Made by a program: the position numbers and the translations under genes. Shown piece by piece: positions 1-8,281 of a stretch of 64,000 nucleotides of DNA. The notes below the pieces were generated by a model, which saw only the letters and a list, made by a program, of their open reading frames with translations, searched no databases and was not told the origin of the DNA. The first letter of the stretch is position 1, and every line of letters starts with the position of its first letter. This stretch comes from Weissella confusa (GTDB taxonomy: Bacteria > Bacillota > Bacilli > Lactobacillales > Lactobacillaceae). The stretch lies in assembly GCF_004766315.1 (NCBI RefSeq), contig NZ_PVSN01000049.1, positions 1 through 64,000 of the forward strand. The letters are read 5' to 3'.

Positions 1-14
1 AAAACGCCCAATCG

Positions 15-61
15 AAAAAAACACCCTGAAACCGTGCCAAGGTACTGGCAGTTTCAAGGTG
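15..61 (-). terminator. Rho-independent terminator
   Basis: Arms CACC/GGTG, TGAAAC/GTTTCA and TGCC/GGCA form a long hairpin at 22-61, followed on the minus strand by seven T (15-21). It lies about 180 bases past the end of the minus-strand gene at 243-899. The intervening 62-242 is AT-rich and no gene is seen in it. Confidence 0.7.
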
Positions 62-242
62 ATTTATCGTATTTTACTGATTTAGCTGTGGTTAAAAATT
101 TAGTGCATGAATAATCCGGGTTTTATTTGCTAAAAAACAACAAAAATAATTATATCAGTAAAAACGCGCTTTCTCGGATTTTGTAACAAAATTTACACTG
201 CCGGTTTATGGTGTGATATACCTTACTAAAATGTAACTTTAA

Positions 243-899
243 CTATGAAACATCCTGAACCAAATATCCATTATGTATTTCCTTTTGTTTACCAAGAATC
301 AATTCTACTGAGTGCTTAAAGAGTGGCCCATCAAATATCACGGTATGATATTCACCAGTTTCACCACACATATCAGCCCCGGTTGCAGCAATTTCGTCTA
401 ACGTTTGATTTGAAAGTGTGGTTGCTAGAAACTTACTAGGTAATTGTTTCGTATCAACAACTGTCACTAAACTTTTAAACCCAGCATCCACAAACTCATA
501 CGCTAACGTTTCACGATTAGTTTGCCAAAGCGGAAATACTGAAGCTAAACCAACATGTTCGCATCGCTCTTCACACCAACGGCGATTCTGTTCAAAGTCA
601 ATATCACCAAAAATAACCGTGGTAATGCCTGCCGCCTTATATGTTGCCAATTGCTTTTCGAAATCAGCCGCGTAGTCAGCCGTCCAAAAATTTGTGGGCA
701 CAACATCGATTGGTAGCCCCAATGCATCACCAATCTTGGTCAACACATTTCGATGTGTACCATGAACCCACGACCGATTATTTTCTGCATTCATCGTTGT
801 AAAAAGTCGTTGTACTTCATACCCGGATTGCAAAGCACGATAGAGCGCTAAAGTACAGTCCTTACCCCCGCTAAACGACACAACAGCCTTTGTAGTCAT
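243..899 (-). CDS. Diphthine-ammonia ligase family (DUF71) PP-loop ATPase
   Basis: A 218-residue protein with the PP-loop signature SGGKD at residues 10-14, which binds ATP in adenine-nucleotide alpha-hydrolases, and a GETGEYHT motif near residue 183 typical of the DUF71/MJ0570 family. Archaeal and eukaryotic relatives amidate diphthine on elongation factor 2. Bacteria lack diphthamide, so the bacterial substrate is unknown and the family name should not be taken as the function. Probably cytosolic. It follows tag by 26 bases on the same strand and may be co-transcribed; a hairpin at 15-61 could end the message. Family assignment is secure, biochemical role is not. Confidence 0.8.
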   Translation of the reverse strand: MTTKAVVSFSGGKDCTLALYRALQSGYEVQRLFTTMNAENNRSWVHGTHRNVLTKIGDALGLPIDVVPTNFWTADYAADFEKQLATYKAAGITTVIFGDIDFEQNRRWCEERCEHVGLASVFPLWQTNRETLAYEFVDAGFKSLVTVVDTKQLPSKFLATTLSNQTLDEIAATGADMCGETGEYHTVIFDGPLFKHSVELILGKQKEIHNGYLVQDVS

Positions 900-925
900 A
901 CTTATCCCCCAACTATTTGATTATT

Positions 926-1501
926 TCAGTATACATCATGGAAGGCACACGTAACTTCGTGATCATTGATTAATCCGGCACCTTGCAAAAAGGAATAAAC
1001 GGTAACCGGACCAACAAATTTGAAGCCGAGTTTTTTCATAGCCTTTGAAACTTGTTGTGATAAAGCATCTTGGGCTGGTACATCCCCACTATGCACAATC
1101 TGATGATCAATCGGCGTATTATCCACAAATTCCCATAGCCATTTTGAGAAGCTACCGTACTCATGTTGCACACGTTGTATCGCTTTCGCATTATTAATTG
1201 TCGCCAGTAACTTTGCCCGATTTCGAATAATGCCAGCATCCTGCAGTAGCTCTTCAACGTAAGACTCATCGTACTGCGCGACGCTCTCAATCACATAACC
1301 TTCGAAACGTTCATTGAATCGTTCGCGCTTATCGATAACCGTTTGCCAGTTTAGTCCTGTTTGGTACGTTTCCAAAGAAAGCAATTCAAATAATTTATCA
1401 TCGTCATATTGCGGCTTGCCCCATTCAGTATCATGGTACACACGCATTGCTTCATTTGGCGGATAGTTATCTACCCACGCACATCGTTGTATATCTGTCA
1501 T
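926..1501 (-). CDS. tag: DNA-3-methyladenine glycosylase I
   Basis: A 191-residue protein of normal length for Tag, the base-excision enzyme that removes 3-methyladenine from alkylated DNA. The N-terminal RCAWV and YHDTEWG motifs and the C-terminal NDHEVTCAFH motif carry the Cys/His residues that bind the structural zinc in this family. The middle segment (about 45-120), with ETYQTGLNW, matches the helix-hairpin-helix fold. It starts with ATG at 1501. argS lies upstream on the same strand and ends in a terminator at 1542-1581, so tag probably has its own promoter or depends on read-through. Confidence 0.92.
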   Translation of the reverse strand: MTDIQRCAWVDNYPPNEAMRVYHDTEWGKPQYDDDKLFELLSLETYQTGLNWQTVIDKRERFNERFEGYVIESVAQYDESYVEELLQDAGIIRNRAKLLATINNAKAIQRVQHEYGSFSKWLWEFVDNTPIDHQIVHSGDVPAQDALSQQVSKAMKKLGFKFVGPVTVYSFLQGAGLINDHEVTCAFHDVY

Positions 1502-1541
1502 AAACTCCCCCGCTTCGTTTCATTAATACCCATCATACATG

Positions 1542-1581
1542 AAAAAAGGCAGTCGACTTCATAAATGAAATCAACTGCCTT
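1542..1581 (-). terminator. Terminator after argS
   Basis: AAGGCAGTTGATTTCAT pairs with the segment at 1546-1562 across a short TTT loop, giving a long stem with two G-T pairs. Six T follow on the minus strand. It is placed 8 bases past the argS stop. Confidence 0.9.
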
Positions 1582-1589
1582 AATCATAA

Positions 1590-3275
1590 TTACATTTCCT
1601 TTGGCGCCTTAACACCCAACAAACGCAATGACTCAGTCAAGACTTGTGAAACAGCCGTAACCAAAGCCAAACGCGCGTTCAATTGACCGTCGTCTGCCAA
1701 AATCTTTGAGTTAGCGTAGTACTTGTTGAACGTACGAGCCAAGTTCAAAGCGTACTTTGCGATAACTGATGGTTCGCGATCACGCCATGCGCGACGAACA
1801 ACATCGTTAAAGTCACCCAACAACTTTTCAGTCTCCCAAACGTTCTCATCAGTGATGACAACATCTGACAAATCAAGTTCAGGGTTACCCGCCTTACGCA
1901 AGATTGATTGTGCACGGGCGTTTGCGTATTGGACGTATGGACCAGTATCACCTTCGAAACGAACCACTTCTTCCAACTTAAAGTCGAAGTTTCCGATACG
2001 TTCGTTCATCAAGTCGTGGAACACAACGGCTCCCGTTCCAACTTCGTGGGCAACCAATTCCTTGTTTGCCAAAGTTGGGTTCTTCTCTTCGATTTGCTCC
2101 AAAGCCAATTCAACAGAATCCTTCAAAACATCCTTCAACAAGATGATGCGTCCTGAACGCGTTGAAAGCTTCTTTCCATCGACAGTAATCAAACCAAATG
2201 GGATGTGCTCAACGTCATCTGACCACTCGTAACCCATTTCCTTCAACACGGCCTTCATTTGCATGAAGTGCTCACGTTGCTCACCACCAACGACGTACAA
2301 TGACTTCACGAAGTTGTAGTTCTTCTTACGGAAGATGGCAGCAGCCAAATCACGCGTCATGTACAAAGTGGCACCGTCAGTACGTTGAATCATGGCAACG
2401 TTCAAGTTGTACTTATCCAAGTTAACAACTTGTGCACCTTGAGACTCAACCAACAAGCCTTCTTCCTTCAACTTGTCGATAACGCCGTCCATCTTGTCGT
2501 TGTAGAAAGCTTCACCGTTGAATGAGTCAAACTCGATATCCAACGTCTCGTAAAGCTCCATGAATTCCTTCAATGACTCTTCACGGAACCATGACCACAA
2601 TTGACGAGCTTCCTCATCACCGTCTTCCAACTTCTTAAACCAAGCGCGACCCTCATCATCCAATGCTGGGTTTTCCTTAGCTTCTTCGTGGAAACGCACG
2701 TAGTACTTAACCAACGTGTTGATTGGGTCAGCCTTAACTTCAGCTTCTGATCCCCACATCTTGTAGGCAACCATCAACTTACCGAATTGCGTACCCCAGT
2801 CACCCAAGTGGTTAATCTTGATTGGTTGGTAACCGTTGGCCTTTGAAATTTCAGCCAAAGAGTTTCCGATAACCGTTGAACGCAAGTGACCCATTGACAT
2901 TGGCTTAGCAATGTTAGGTGACGACATGTCGATTGTGACGTGTCCTGCTTCACCATCCGTGTTGTGACCGTATTCTTGGTTTTCCAAGATAGCGTGCAAC
3001 ACATCAGCACCAAAGTTTTCTTGGTTCAAGAAGAAGTTAACGTAAGGTCCGGCAGCTTCAACTTGCTTAAAGTTTGACGCATCGATTGTCTCAGCTACTT
3101 CAGCTGCAATTTGGTTAGGCGCCATGTGGCGTTCCTTTGCCAACAAGAACGTTGGAAAGGCAAAATCACCCATTGATGAATCCTTAGGCACTTCAACCTT
3201 TGACAAAATCGTTGCTTCATCTAGTTCAGGCACAACCGCAGCGACGGCTTGAGCCACTTGATTCTTGTAGTCCAT
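1590..3275 (-). CDS. argS: Arginyl-tRNA synthetase
   Basis: A 561-residue class I aminoacyl-tRNA synthetase that charges tRNA-Arg in the cytosol. The N-terminal Add1-like domain (about 1-115) is followed by the HIGH-like motif in PMSMGHLRST (about 126-135). The KMSKS-like GKKLSTRSG lies near residue 370. The C-terminal anticodon-binding domain runs from VRFEGDTGPYVQYANAR to the conserved end LLGVKAPKEM. Its start lies 4 bases past the upstream acidic-protein gene, whose GAGGAG glutamate codons double as the Shine-Dalgarno sequence, so the two are translated together. Length and motifs are ordinary. Confidence 0.97.
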   Translation of the reverse strand: MDYKNQVAQAVAAVVPELDEATILSKVEVPKDSSMGDFAFPTFLLAKERHMAPNQIAAEVAETIDASNFKQVEAAGPYVNFFLNQENFGADVLHAILENQEYGHNTDGEAGHVTIDMSSPNIAKPMSMGHLRSTVIGNSLAEISKANGYQPIKINHLGDWGTQFGKLMVAYKMWGSEAEVKADPINTLVKYYVRFHEEAKENPALDDEGRAWFKKLEDGDEEARQLWSWFREESLKEFMELYETLDIEFDSFNGEAFYNDKMDGVIDKLKEEGLLVESQGAQVVNLDKYNLNVAMIQRTDGATLYMTRDLAAAIFRKKNYNFVKSLYVVGGEQREHFMQMKAVLKEMGYEWSDDVEHIPFGLITVDGKKLSTRSGRIILLKDVLKDSVELALEQIEEKNPTLANKELVAHEVGTGAVVFHDLMNERIGNFDFKLEEVVRFEGDTGPYVQYANARAQSILRKAGNPELDLSDVVITDENVWETEKLLGDFNDVVRRAWRDREPSVIAKYALNLARTFNKYYANSKILADDGQLNARLALVTAVSQVLTESLRLLGVKAPKEM

Positions 3276-3278
3276 CGG

Positions 3279-3626
3279 TTACTCCTCTTCTTCTTCCTCT
3301 TCTTCAGCATCATCATCTTCAAGCTTGATGTCTTCAGGTATTTCTTCTTCGTCTTCCTCTTCAGTTTCATCAGCCTTACGTGGTGCTGGATTGTCCGTCT
3401 TCACCAAAATCTTAGTTTCTGACATGCGGACAACAGCGCGGTGGTTGTATTCGTTAACCGTCGCTGTATCTTCTGGGTCGTTTTCAGTAATCAAGACCAA
3501 CAATGAGTGCTCGTAAATCTTTTCAACGATACCCTTAAAGTCGTGTTCGAAGTTGGCAAACTTCTTACCTTCAACGAAGTCACCCAAGTCGAACTCTGAC
3601 GTATTTTCTGCAGGTTCCTTAGCCAT
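3279..3626 (-). CDS. Small acidic protein with DUF2187-like core
   Basis: A 115-residue protein. The middle (FKGIVEKIYEHSLLVLI ... RAVVRMSETKILV) resembles the small beta-barrel DUF2187 family of Firmicutes. The C-terminal third (about 85-115) is almost all Glu/Asp and ends in a run of eight Glu. The start is MAKEP at 3626, preceded by AAAGGGGAT at proper distance; an ATG nine codons upstream has no ribosome-binding site. The polyglutamate codons overlap the argS ribosome-binding site and the stop is 4 bases from argS. Function unknown; an acidic tail could bind a basic partner, but that is inference. Confidence 0.72.
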   Translation of the reverse strand: MAKEPAENTSEFDLGDFVEGKKFANFEHDFKGIVEKIYEHSLLVLITENDPEDTATVNEYNHRAVVRMSETKILVKTDNPAPRKADETEEEDEEEIPEDIKLEDDDAEEEEEEEE

Positions 3627-3684
3627 GGCACTATCCCCTTTTAATCTCTGCACATTTAATGCATTTATTCACTGTTTTAAACAT

Positions 3685-3707
3685 AAAAAATCACCGATAC
3701 TATCGGC
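3685..3707 (-). terminator. Terminator after murE
   Basis: Minus-strand CCGAT-AGT-ATCGG hairpin followed by TGATTTTTTA, 37 bases past the murE stop. The stem is short (5 bp), but the T-run is good. Confidence 0.6.
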
Positions 3708-3743
3708 AATTCTGTATATTATACCAAATTTTATGATTAAAAA

Positions 3744-5270
3744 CTAGGCTTCCAATTCGTTAACAACGCGTTGTGCAACTGCCCAGTCGTTTTCATATGG
3801 TGTATCTACGCCACCAATCTTTTGGTATTCGTCCAATCCCTTAGCTGCCAACACAACCACATCGTTTGGTCCGGCAGCAGTAATTGCTTCGGTAATGGCG
3901 ATTGTACGATCCATTTCGCGGTTAATCACCACATCCTTGTTAGTGATAGCCGCTTGGATTTCATCCGCAATTGCATTTGGATCTTCGAATTGTGGATCAT
4001 CACTGGTTAGGTAAACCACATCGGCTCCTTCGCTGACCGCTTGACCAATACCAGGTCGACGTGACACACCCTTGTTTCCAGGTGCACCAACGACAATCGT
4101 CAACTTTTCGGCCGTTTCGTTTTGTCGAACAAAGTTCAACAAAGCAGCGATTGATGCATAGTTGTGCGCATAATCCACGTAAATCGTACCGTGGTTAGCT
4201 GACGTCAACACTTGCATGCGACCAGGAATCTTGACAACTTCTAGTCCTTCACGCATGGCATCCGGATCAGCACCCGTCAAACGCGCTGCAATCATCGCTG
4301 CGACCGCGTTTCCTTGGTTAAAATCACCTGGCATGTCCAAGTGGTATTCACCGGCAATGCCCAGACGGTCAGCTTGTTGACCAGCTTGGCGAACCGCAAA
4401 CGTGCTACCTTGCAAGTCGGCTTCGACCGTTTCGTAATAAACGTCAGCCTTTGGTGAATCCTCATCTTCGCGACCATATAGCCAAATACCATCACGTGGC
4501 ACGGCCATTTCAGCATGTTCAATCAATTCGCTAAAGTGGTCTGAATCAGCGTTCAAGATGATTTGTTCTGAGTGATCGAACAACATCATCTTGTGTTCCA
4601 AATAATCCTCGAACGTTGGGTGTTCGTTTTCACCAACGTGATCTGGACTAATGTTCAAGAAAATACCCACGTTATAACGCAAACCGTAAACACGTTCCAT
4701 CTTGTAGGCTTGTGATGACACTTCCATTACCATGTGCGTCATACCGTTATCAACGGCCTCACGCATCCAACGGAACAAGTCCAATGACTCGGGCGTCGTC
4801 AAGTGCGCGCGATAGTGGAACTTTGGGTCAGCCCCCGTAATCACTTGCAACGTTGATGACAACGCAACCTTGTCGTCCGTTGCAACGCGTAGCATTTCGT
4901 AAGCCATGTACGTTGCAGATGTCTTACCCTTGGTACCCGTGATACCAATCAAAGCAAGGTCGTTTTGTGGATAGCCGTAAAACGCCATACTCAAAATACT
5001 CATGGCCGCCGGCACATCATCAACTACCCACGTTGGTAGCGTTGTGTCGTGAACAAAAGTTTCTGGGGCGACCAACGCTTTAACTCCCTTTTGGATGGCG
5101 TCAGTCAAATATTCAGCCTTAAAACGTCCCTTAATAAAAAGCAACGTTTCAGGTTCAACATCATTTGAATTATAGGCTAAATGCTTGACCTCACCATCAA
5201 AGTCCGGCGCTGAAATCAATAAATCTTGATCGGCCAACAACTCAGTAATTTGTTGTGCTGTGAGTTCCAT
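3744..5270 (-). CDS. murE: UDP-MurNAc-tripeptide synthetase, lysine-type
   Basis: A 508-residue Mur ligase that adds the third amino acid to UDP-MurNAc-L-Ala-D-Glu in the cytosol. The ATP loop is GITGTKGKTSATYM near residues 110-123. The Mur central motifs follow (MVMEVSSQAYKMERV, NISPDHVGEH-like NISPDHVGE) and the C-terminal domain has VDYAHN. The substrate motif is DDPQFEDP near residue 415; diaminopimelate-adding enzymes have DNPR there, so L-lysine is predicted, fitting a Lys-type wall. It is downstream of rdgB by 33 bases and shares its operon with folC. The start at 5270 has an AGGAGAG site. Confidence 0.93.
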   Translation of the reverse strand: MELTAQQITELLADQDLLISAPDFDGEVKHLAYNSNDVEPETLLFIKGRFKAEYLTDAIQKGVKALVAPETFVHDTTLPTWVVDDVPAAMSILSMAFYGYPQNDLALIGITGTKGKTSATYMAYEMLRVATDDKVALSSTLQVITGADPKFHYRAHLTTPESLDLFRWMREAVDNGMTHMVMEVSSQAYKMERVYGLRYNVGIFLNISPDHVGENEHPTFEDYLEHKMMLFDHSEQIILNADSDHFSELIEHAEMAVPRDGIWLYGREDEDSPKADVYYETVEADLQGSTFAVRQAGQQADRLGIAGEYHLDMPGDFNQGNAVAAMIAARLTGADPDAMREGLEVVKIPGRMQVLTSANHGTIYVDYAHNYASIAALLNFVRQNETAEKLTIVVGAPGNKGVSRRPGIGQAVSEGADVVYLTSDDPQFEDPNAIADEIQAAITNKDVVINREMDRTIAITEAITAAGPNDVVVLAAKGLDEYQKIGGVDTPYENDWAVAQRVVNELEA

Positions 5271-5303
5271 TTATCCTATCTCTCCTCTTCATTATCTATA
5301 TTA

Positions 5304-5909
5304 TTATTGCCATTCACCAGCTGCTTTAAGCTGTTGCAAAATCATGATGGCAGCGCGACCGCGGTGTGCATAATGAACACGCTCTGGCATATCGATTTCT
5401 GACAACGTCATGCCATTTTCCGTGACCATTAATTCATCCAAGCCGTTGCGCCCACCACGCGGTTCAGTTGCCGACGTGATACCTCCACGCGCTTGACTGA
5501 AATACGTCTTGCCTGATGGTGCGATGACGACAAAATCAGCTTGCAAATAAGCCGTTCGGTCAGCATCATCTGGCAACTGCGCTAATACATACGCGTTAAT
5601 TTCCGCATCCCCACGTAATTGGTGCGCTTGAAACTCGCGCATCGTCGTCACACCAAAATGATCCGGAATCGCTGGTACAAACAACGCTGAATCATCTGCC
5701 AAAATATATTCGTCTGGCAAAATCTCATGGATTGTTTGGGCCTTTACACGTGCGTTTTGAGCCATATCATCAGTGGTCTCATCTGGAAATGCAATTTGCT
5801 CATGTAGGTCACGATAATTAATCGCTTCAACACCCAAAACTGCCAGATAATCAACCATTTCTGCTGTCTTATATGAATTGTTCGAGGCAATTACCAATCG
5901 CTTTAACAT
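5304..5909 (-). CDS. RdgB/HAM1-like nucleoside triphosphate pyrophosphatase, divergent
   Basis: A 201-residue protein of the HAM1/RdgB fold, which hydrolyses non-canonical purine triphosphates (XTP, dITP) to keep them out of DNA. Visible family features are N-terminal IASNNSYKTAEM, QNARVKA near 52, ADDSAL near 72 and C-terminal YAHRGRAA. Two motifs differ from the usual form: ADDSGL has Ala in place of Gly, and the G-F-GYDPIF loop is replaced by GGRNGLDELM. It lies 3 bases after folC and 33 before murE, so one operon is likely. The fold call is firm, but substrate choice may have shifted. Confidence 0.78.
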   Translation of the reverse strand: MLKRLVIASNNSYKTAEMVDYLAVLGVEAINYRDLHEQIAFPDETTDDMAQNARVKAQTIHEILPDEYILADDSALFVPAIPDHFGVTTMREFQAHQLRGDAEINAYVLAQLPDDADRTAYLQADFVVIAPSGKTYFSQARGGITSATEPRGGRNGLDELMVTENGMTLSEIDMPERVHYAHRGRAAIMILQQLKAAGEWQ

Positions 5910-5912
5910 GTC

Positions 5913-7208
5913 TTACATCCCTTCAGATTCAATCGCGCGTAGTGTGTAGAATGAACCGGTAACCAGAATCAAGGCTTCTGATGATTCACGAACACGACGC
6001 GCCAACGTTATCGCGGCACTTGGATCGTCCGCGATTTCAACGTCAACGTTACTCATCATCACAATCTTAGCGGCCAACTCATCAGCTGACATGGCACGAT
6101 CAGAATCAGGCGTAACAGCAATCACCGTATCGACGTGTGGCAATAATTCTTCCAACATGTCGTGGTAGTTCTTACCCTTTAGCAAGCCCAAAACAACGAC
6201 TGGCTTAAATGGCAAGTGCCATGAACGAATTGACGCAACCAAACTGATAATACCGTCTGGGTTGTGCGCACCATCATACAAAATGTTGCGTTCCGCATCA
6301 AATTCCATACGGCCTTGAATCTTAACGTGGGCCAATGCTTCAGCGACATCCACATCCTTGATTTCAAAGCCACGACTCTTAAGCACCGTGACAATTTGCA
6401 AAACCGTACTCAAGTTATTCGCTTGGTACGCACCAGTCAATGACAACTTCAGACCTTCGAATTGGTCAGCATTCAAGACCAAGCCGCTTGGTGATGATTG
6501 TACAATCGTAATCACTGGCTTAGGGTTTGGATTCCAAATTGCACCCACTTCTTCTGCCTTATCGTGCAACAAGTGGTACACTTCAATATCTTGGCCTGGG
6601 TAATTGACGATACTTGCACCTGACTTGATAGCACCAGCCTTATCCTGTGCAATTTCGAGCAGGTCGTTACCCAACAAGCCAACGTGGTCATATGAAATCT
6701 TGGTAAAGGCCACGACTAATGGCTTTTCAATTACATTGGTTGCATCACGTGCTCCACCTACGCCGGCTTCAAGAATCACGAAATCCATCTCTTTACGGGC
6801 GAAGTAATCCAAAGCCACAAGTGTCCACCACTCAAACTTTGATAGCGTATCTTCATCCCCACCGTGTGCTGTGACTTCTTCTAGAATGCGCTTGTAGCTG
6901 CTGACAAAATCAGCTTCACTAATCATCTCGCCGTTAGTCGTGATAACTTCACGATCATTCAAAATTGCTGGCGTTGAAAAGTGACCAACCTTGTACCCTG
7001 CTGTAACCAAAATTTTGGCCAACATCACACCAGTTGAACCCTTACCATTCGTTCCGACGATGTGAATCACACGCAGCTTGCTTTCAGGATGTCCCATCCA
7101 GCGCAAAATTTCTTGTAACATGCCAACGCGATTACCTGTTTCTGGTCGAACTCGCCAGGGACCGTCCATCTTCTTTGTAATCTGTTGATAAGTCTCAGCT
7201 GTACCCAT
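5913..7208 (-). CDS. folC: Folylpolyglutamate / dihydrofolate synthase
   Basis: A 431-residue Mur-ligase-like enzyme that adds glutamate to folates (and may add it to dihydropteroate). The ATP loop GTNGKGSTG is at about 52-60; the folate-family ISYDHVGLLG segment and YDGAHNPDG in the C-terminal domain (about 312) are present. Length is normal. It is the first gene of a minus-strand group with rdgB and murE, with 3-base spacing to the former. A TTGTAC (7247-7252) and TATATA (7225-7230) pair lies upstream but would leave only about 10 leader bases, so the promoter is uncertain. Confidence 0.93.
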   Translation of the reverse strand: MGTAETYQQITKKMDGPWRVRPETGNRVGMLQEILRWMGHPESKLRVIHIVGTNGKGSTGVMLAKILVTAGYKVGHFSTPAILNDREVITTNGEMISEADFVSSYKRILEEVTAHGGDEDTLSKFEWWTLVALDYFARKEMDFVILEAGVGGARDATNVIEKPLVVAFTKISYDHVGLLGNDLLEIAQDKAGAIKSGASIVNYPGQDIEVYHLLHDKAEEVGAIWNPNPKPVITIVQSSPSGLVLNADQFEGLKLSLTGAYQANNLSTVLQIVTVLKSRGFEIKDVDVAEALAHVKIQGRMEFDAERNILYDGAHNPDGIISLVASIRSWHLPFKPVVVLGLLKGKNYHDMLEELLPHVDTVIAVTPDSDRAMSADELAAKIVMMSNVDVEIADDPSAAITLARRVRESSEALILVTGSFYTLRAIESEGM

Positions 7209-7421
7209 ATTTCCCTGTCCTTACTATATATAGTAGCTTTTGAAGTGTACAAACACACATTACGTGTTGGCTTTCGCTATAATAATGCCAACAAACTCGC
7301 TTTCCTAATGGTTAATTCTACCATATAAAGCGACCCTCGGAACAATTGGACGAATCTTTTCTGCGATTGTCCTTTTAAACAAGCAATGTTCGGATATATA
7401 AAACATGTTATTTATTTCATA

Positions 7422-7472
7422 TATAATATGATGACAATTTCATTTGTCATTCCGGACGAAAACTGTTACATT
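7422..7472 (+). promoter_or_regulatory. Promoter and palindromic operator of the Mn/Zn ABC operon
   Basis: The 7209-7530 gap holds a perfect inverted repeat, ATGACAA-N6-TTGTCAT, at 7431-7450. Its right arm supplies a -35-like TTGTCA (7444-7449), 17 bases before a -10-like TACATT (7467-7472). A TATAAT (7422-7427) also abuts the left arm. A repressor bound here would block either promoter. Given the genes downstream, a metal-sensing repressor (MntR/ScaR type) is inferred; the site does not match a known consensus that I can recall. Confidence 0.5.
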
Positions 7473-7530
7473 GTTACTCGTTATTCTATTTTTACTTTGG
7501 ATAAGTAAGTACGCATGAAAGGAATGGCAT

Positions 7531-8280
7531 ATGTTAAGCGTTGATCACTTGACGGTTGGCTATGAATACGGACCTGTTTTTACAGATTTGTCCCTTTCTT
7601 TTAATCCAAATGAGCTCATCGGTATTATCGGTCCTAATGGTGCTGGTAAGTCGACGCTTATTAAAGCGATTCTAGGAATTATTCAACCAACCGCCGGCAC
7701 AATCACTTATGACGACTCGCCTGTTACTGGCCGTGTTCGTCGCGATAAATTCGCCTACGTTCCTCAACGAAGCGATCTGGACTTAGATTTTCCAGTGAAC
7801 GTTTTCGATTTGGTGATAATGGGCGTGCTATCGCAAATCTCTCGTTGACATTCGGTCGGTAAAGCTGAAGAAGCAATTGTTCAAAACGCCCTTGAGAAAA
7901 TGGACATTGCCCACTTGGCTAATCGTTCGCTAAATGAACTTTCCGGTGGGCAACGTCAACGTGCCTTGGTAGCCCGTGCACTTGTACAAGATGCAGATGT
8001 CTACCTATTAGATGAGCCGTTCGTCGGTATCGACGTGGCCTCTGAAGCACAAATTATGGATGCGTTGCGTGATTTACGTGATGCAGGCAAGACAATCATC
8101 ATTGTGCATCATGACTTGAGTAAGGTTGCAAACTACTTTGATTCAGTCATTCTGCTCAACCACGGTCTGCTCCGTCAAGGCAAGCCCGAAGACGTGATGG
8201 ATGCCGCCACTTTTTCCGAAGCCTATGGTGATCACTTAATTATCATGGATCGTCATAATCACATCGTACAGGGAGGTTAA
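7531..8280 (+). pseudogene. Mn/Zn ABC transporter ATP-binding protein, interrupted by in-frame TGA
   Basis: Read through the TGA at 7846-7848, this is a full-length ATPase of about 249 residues, feeding the downstream permease and binding protein. The first part (105 residues) has Walker A GPNGAGKST (33-41) and the Q-loop YVPQRS. The second, in the same frame, has signature LSGGQRQR, Walker B VYLLDEPF and the H-loop IIVHHD. The stop separates the two halves of the nucleotide site, so neither piece should work alone. Trp (TGG to TGA) is a plausible lost residue. ATG at 7531 has an AAAGGAAT site. Alternatives are sequence error, read-through, or restart at ATG 7900. Confidence 0.85.
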
Positions 8281-8281
8281 T

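Noticed and set aside
7846-7848. TGA as selenocysteine or reassigned codon
   Set aside because: No selenocysteine insertion hairpin was recognised after it, lactic acid bacteria lack the system, and many genes here end normally with TGA-independent or standard stops. Mutation or error is simpler.
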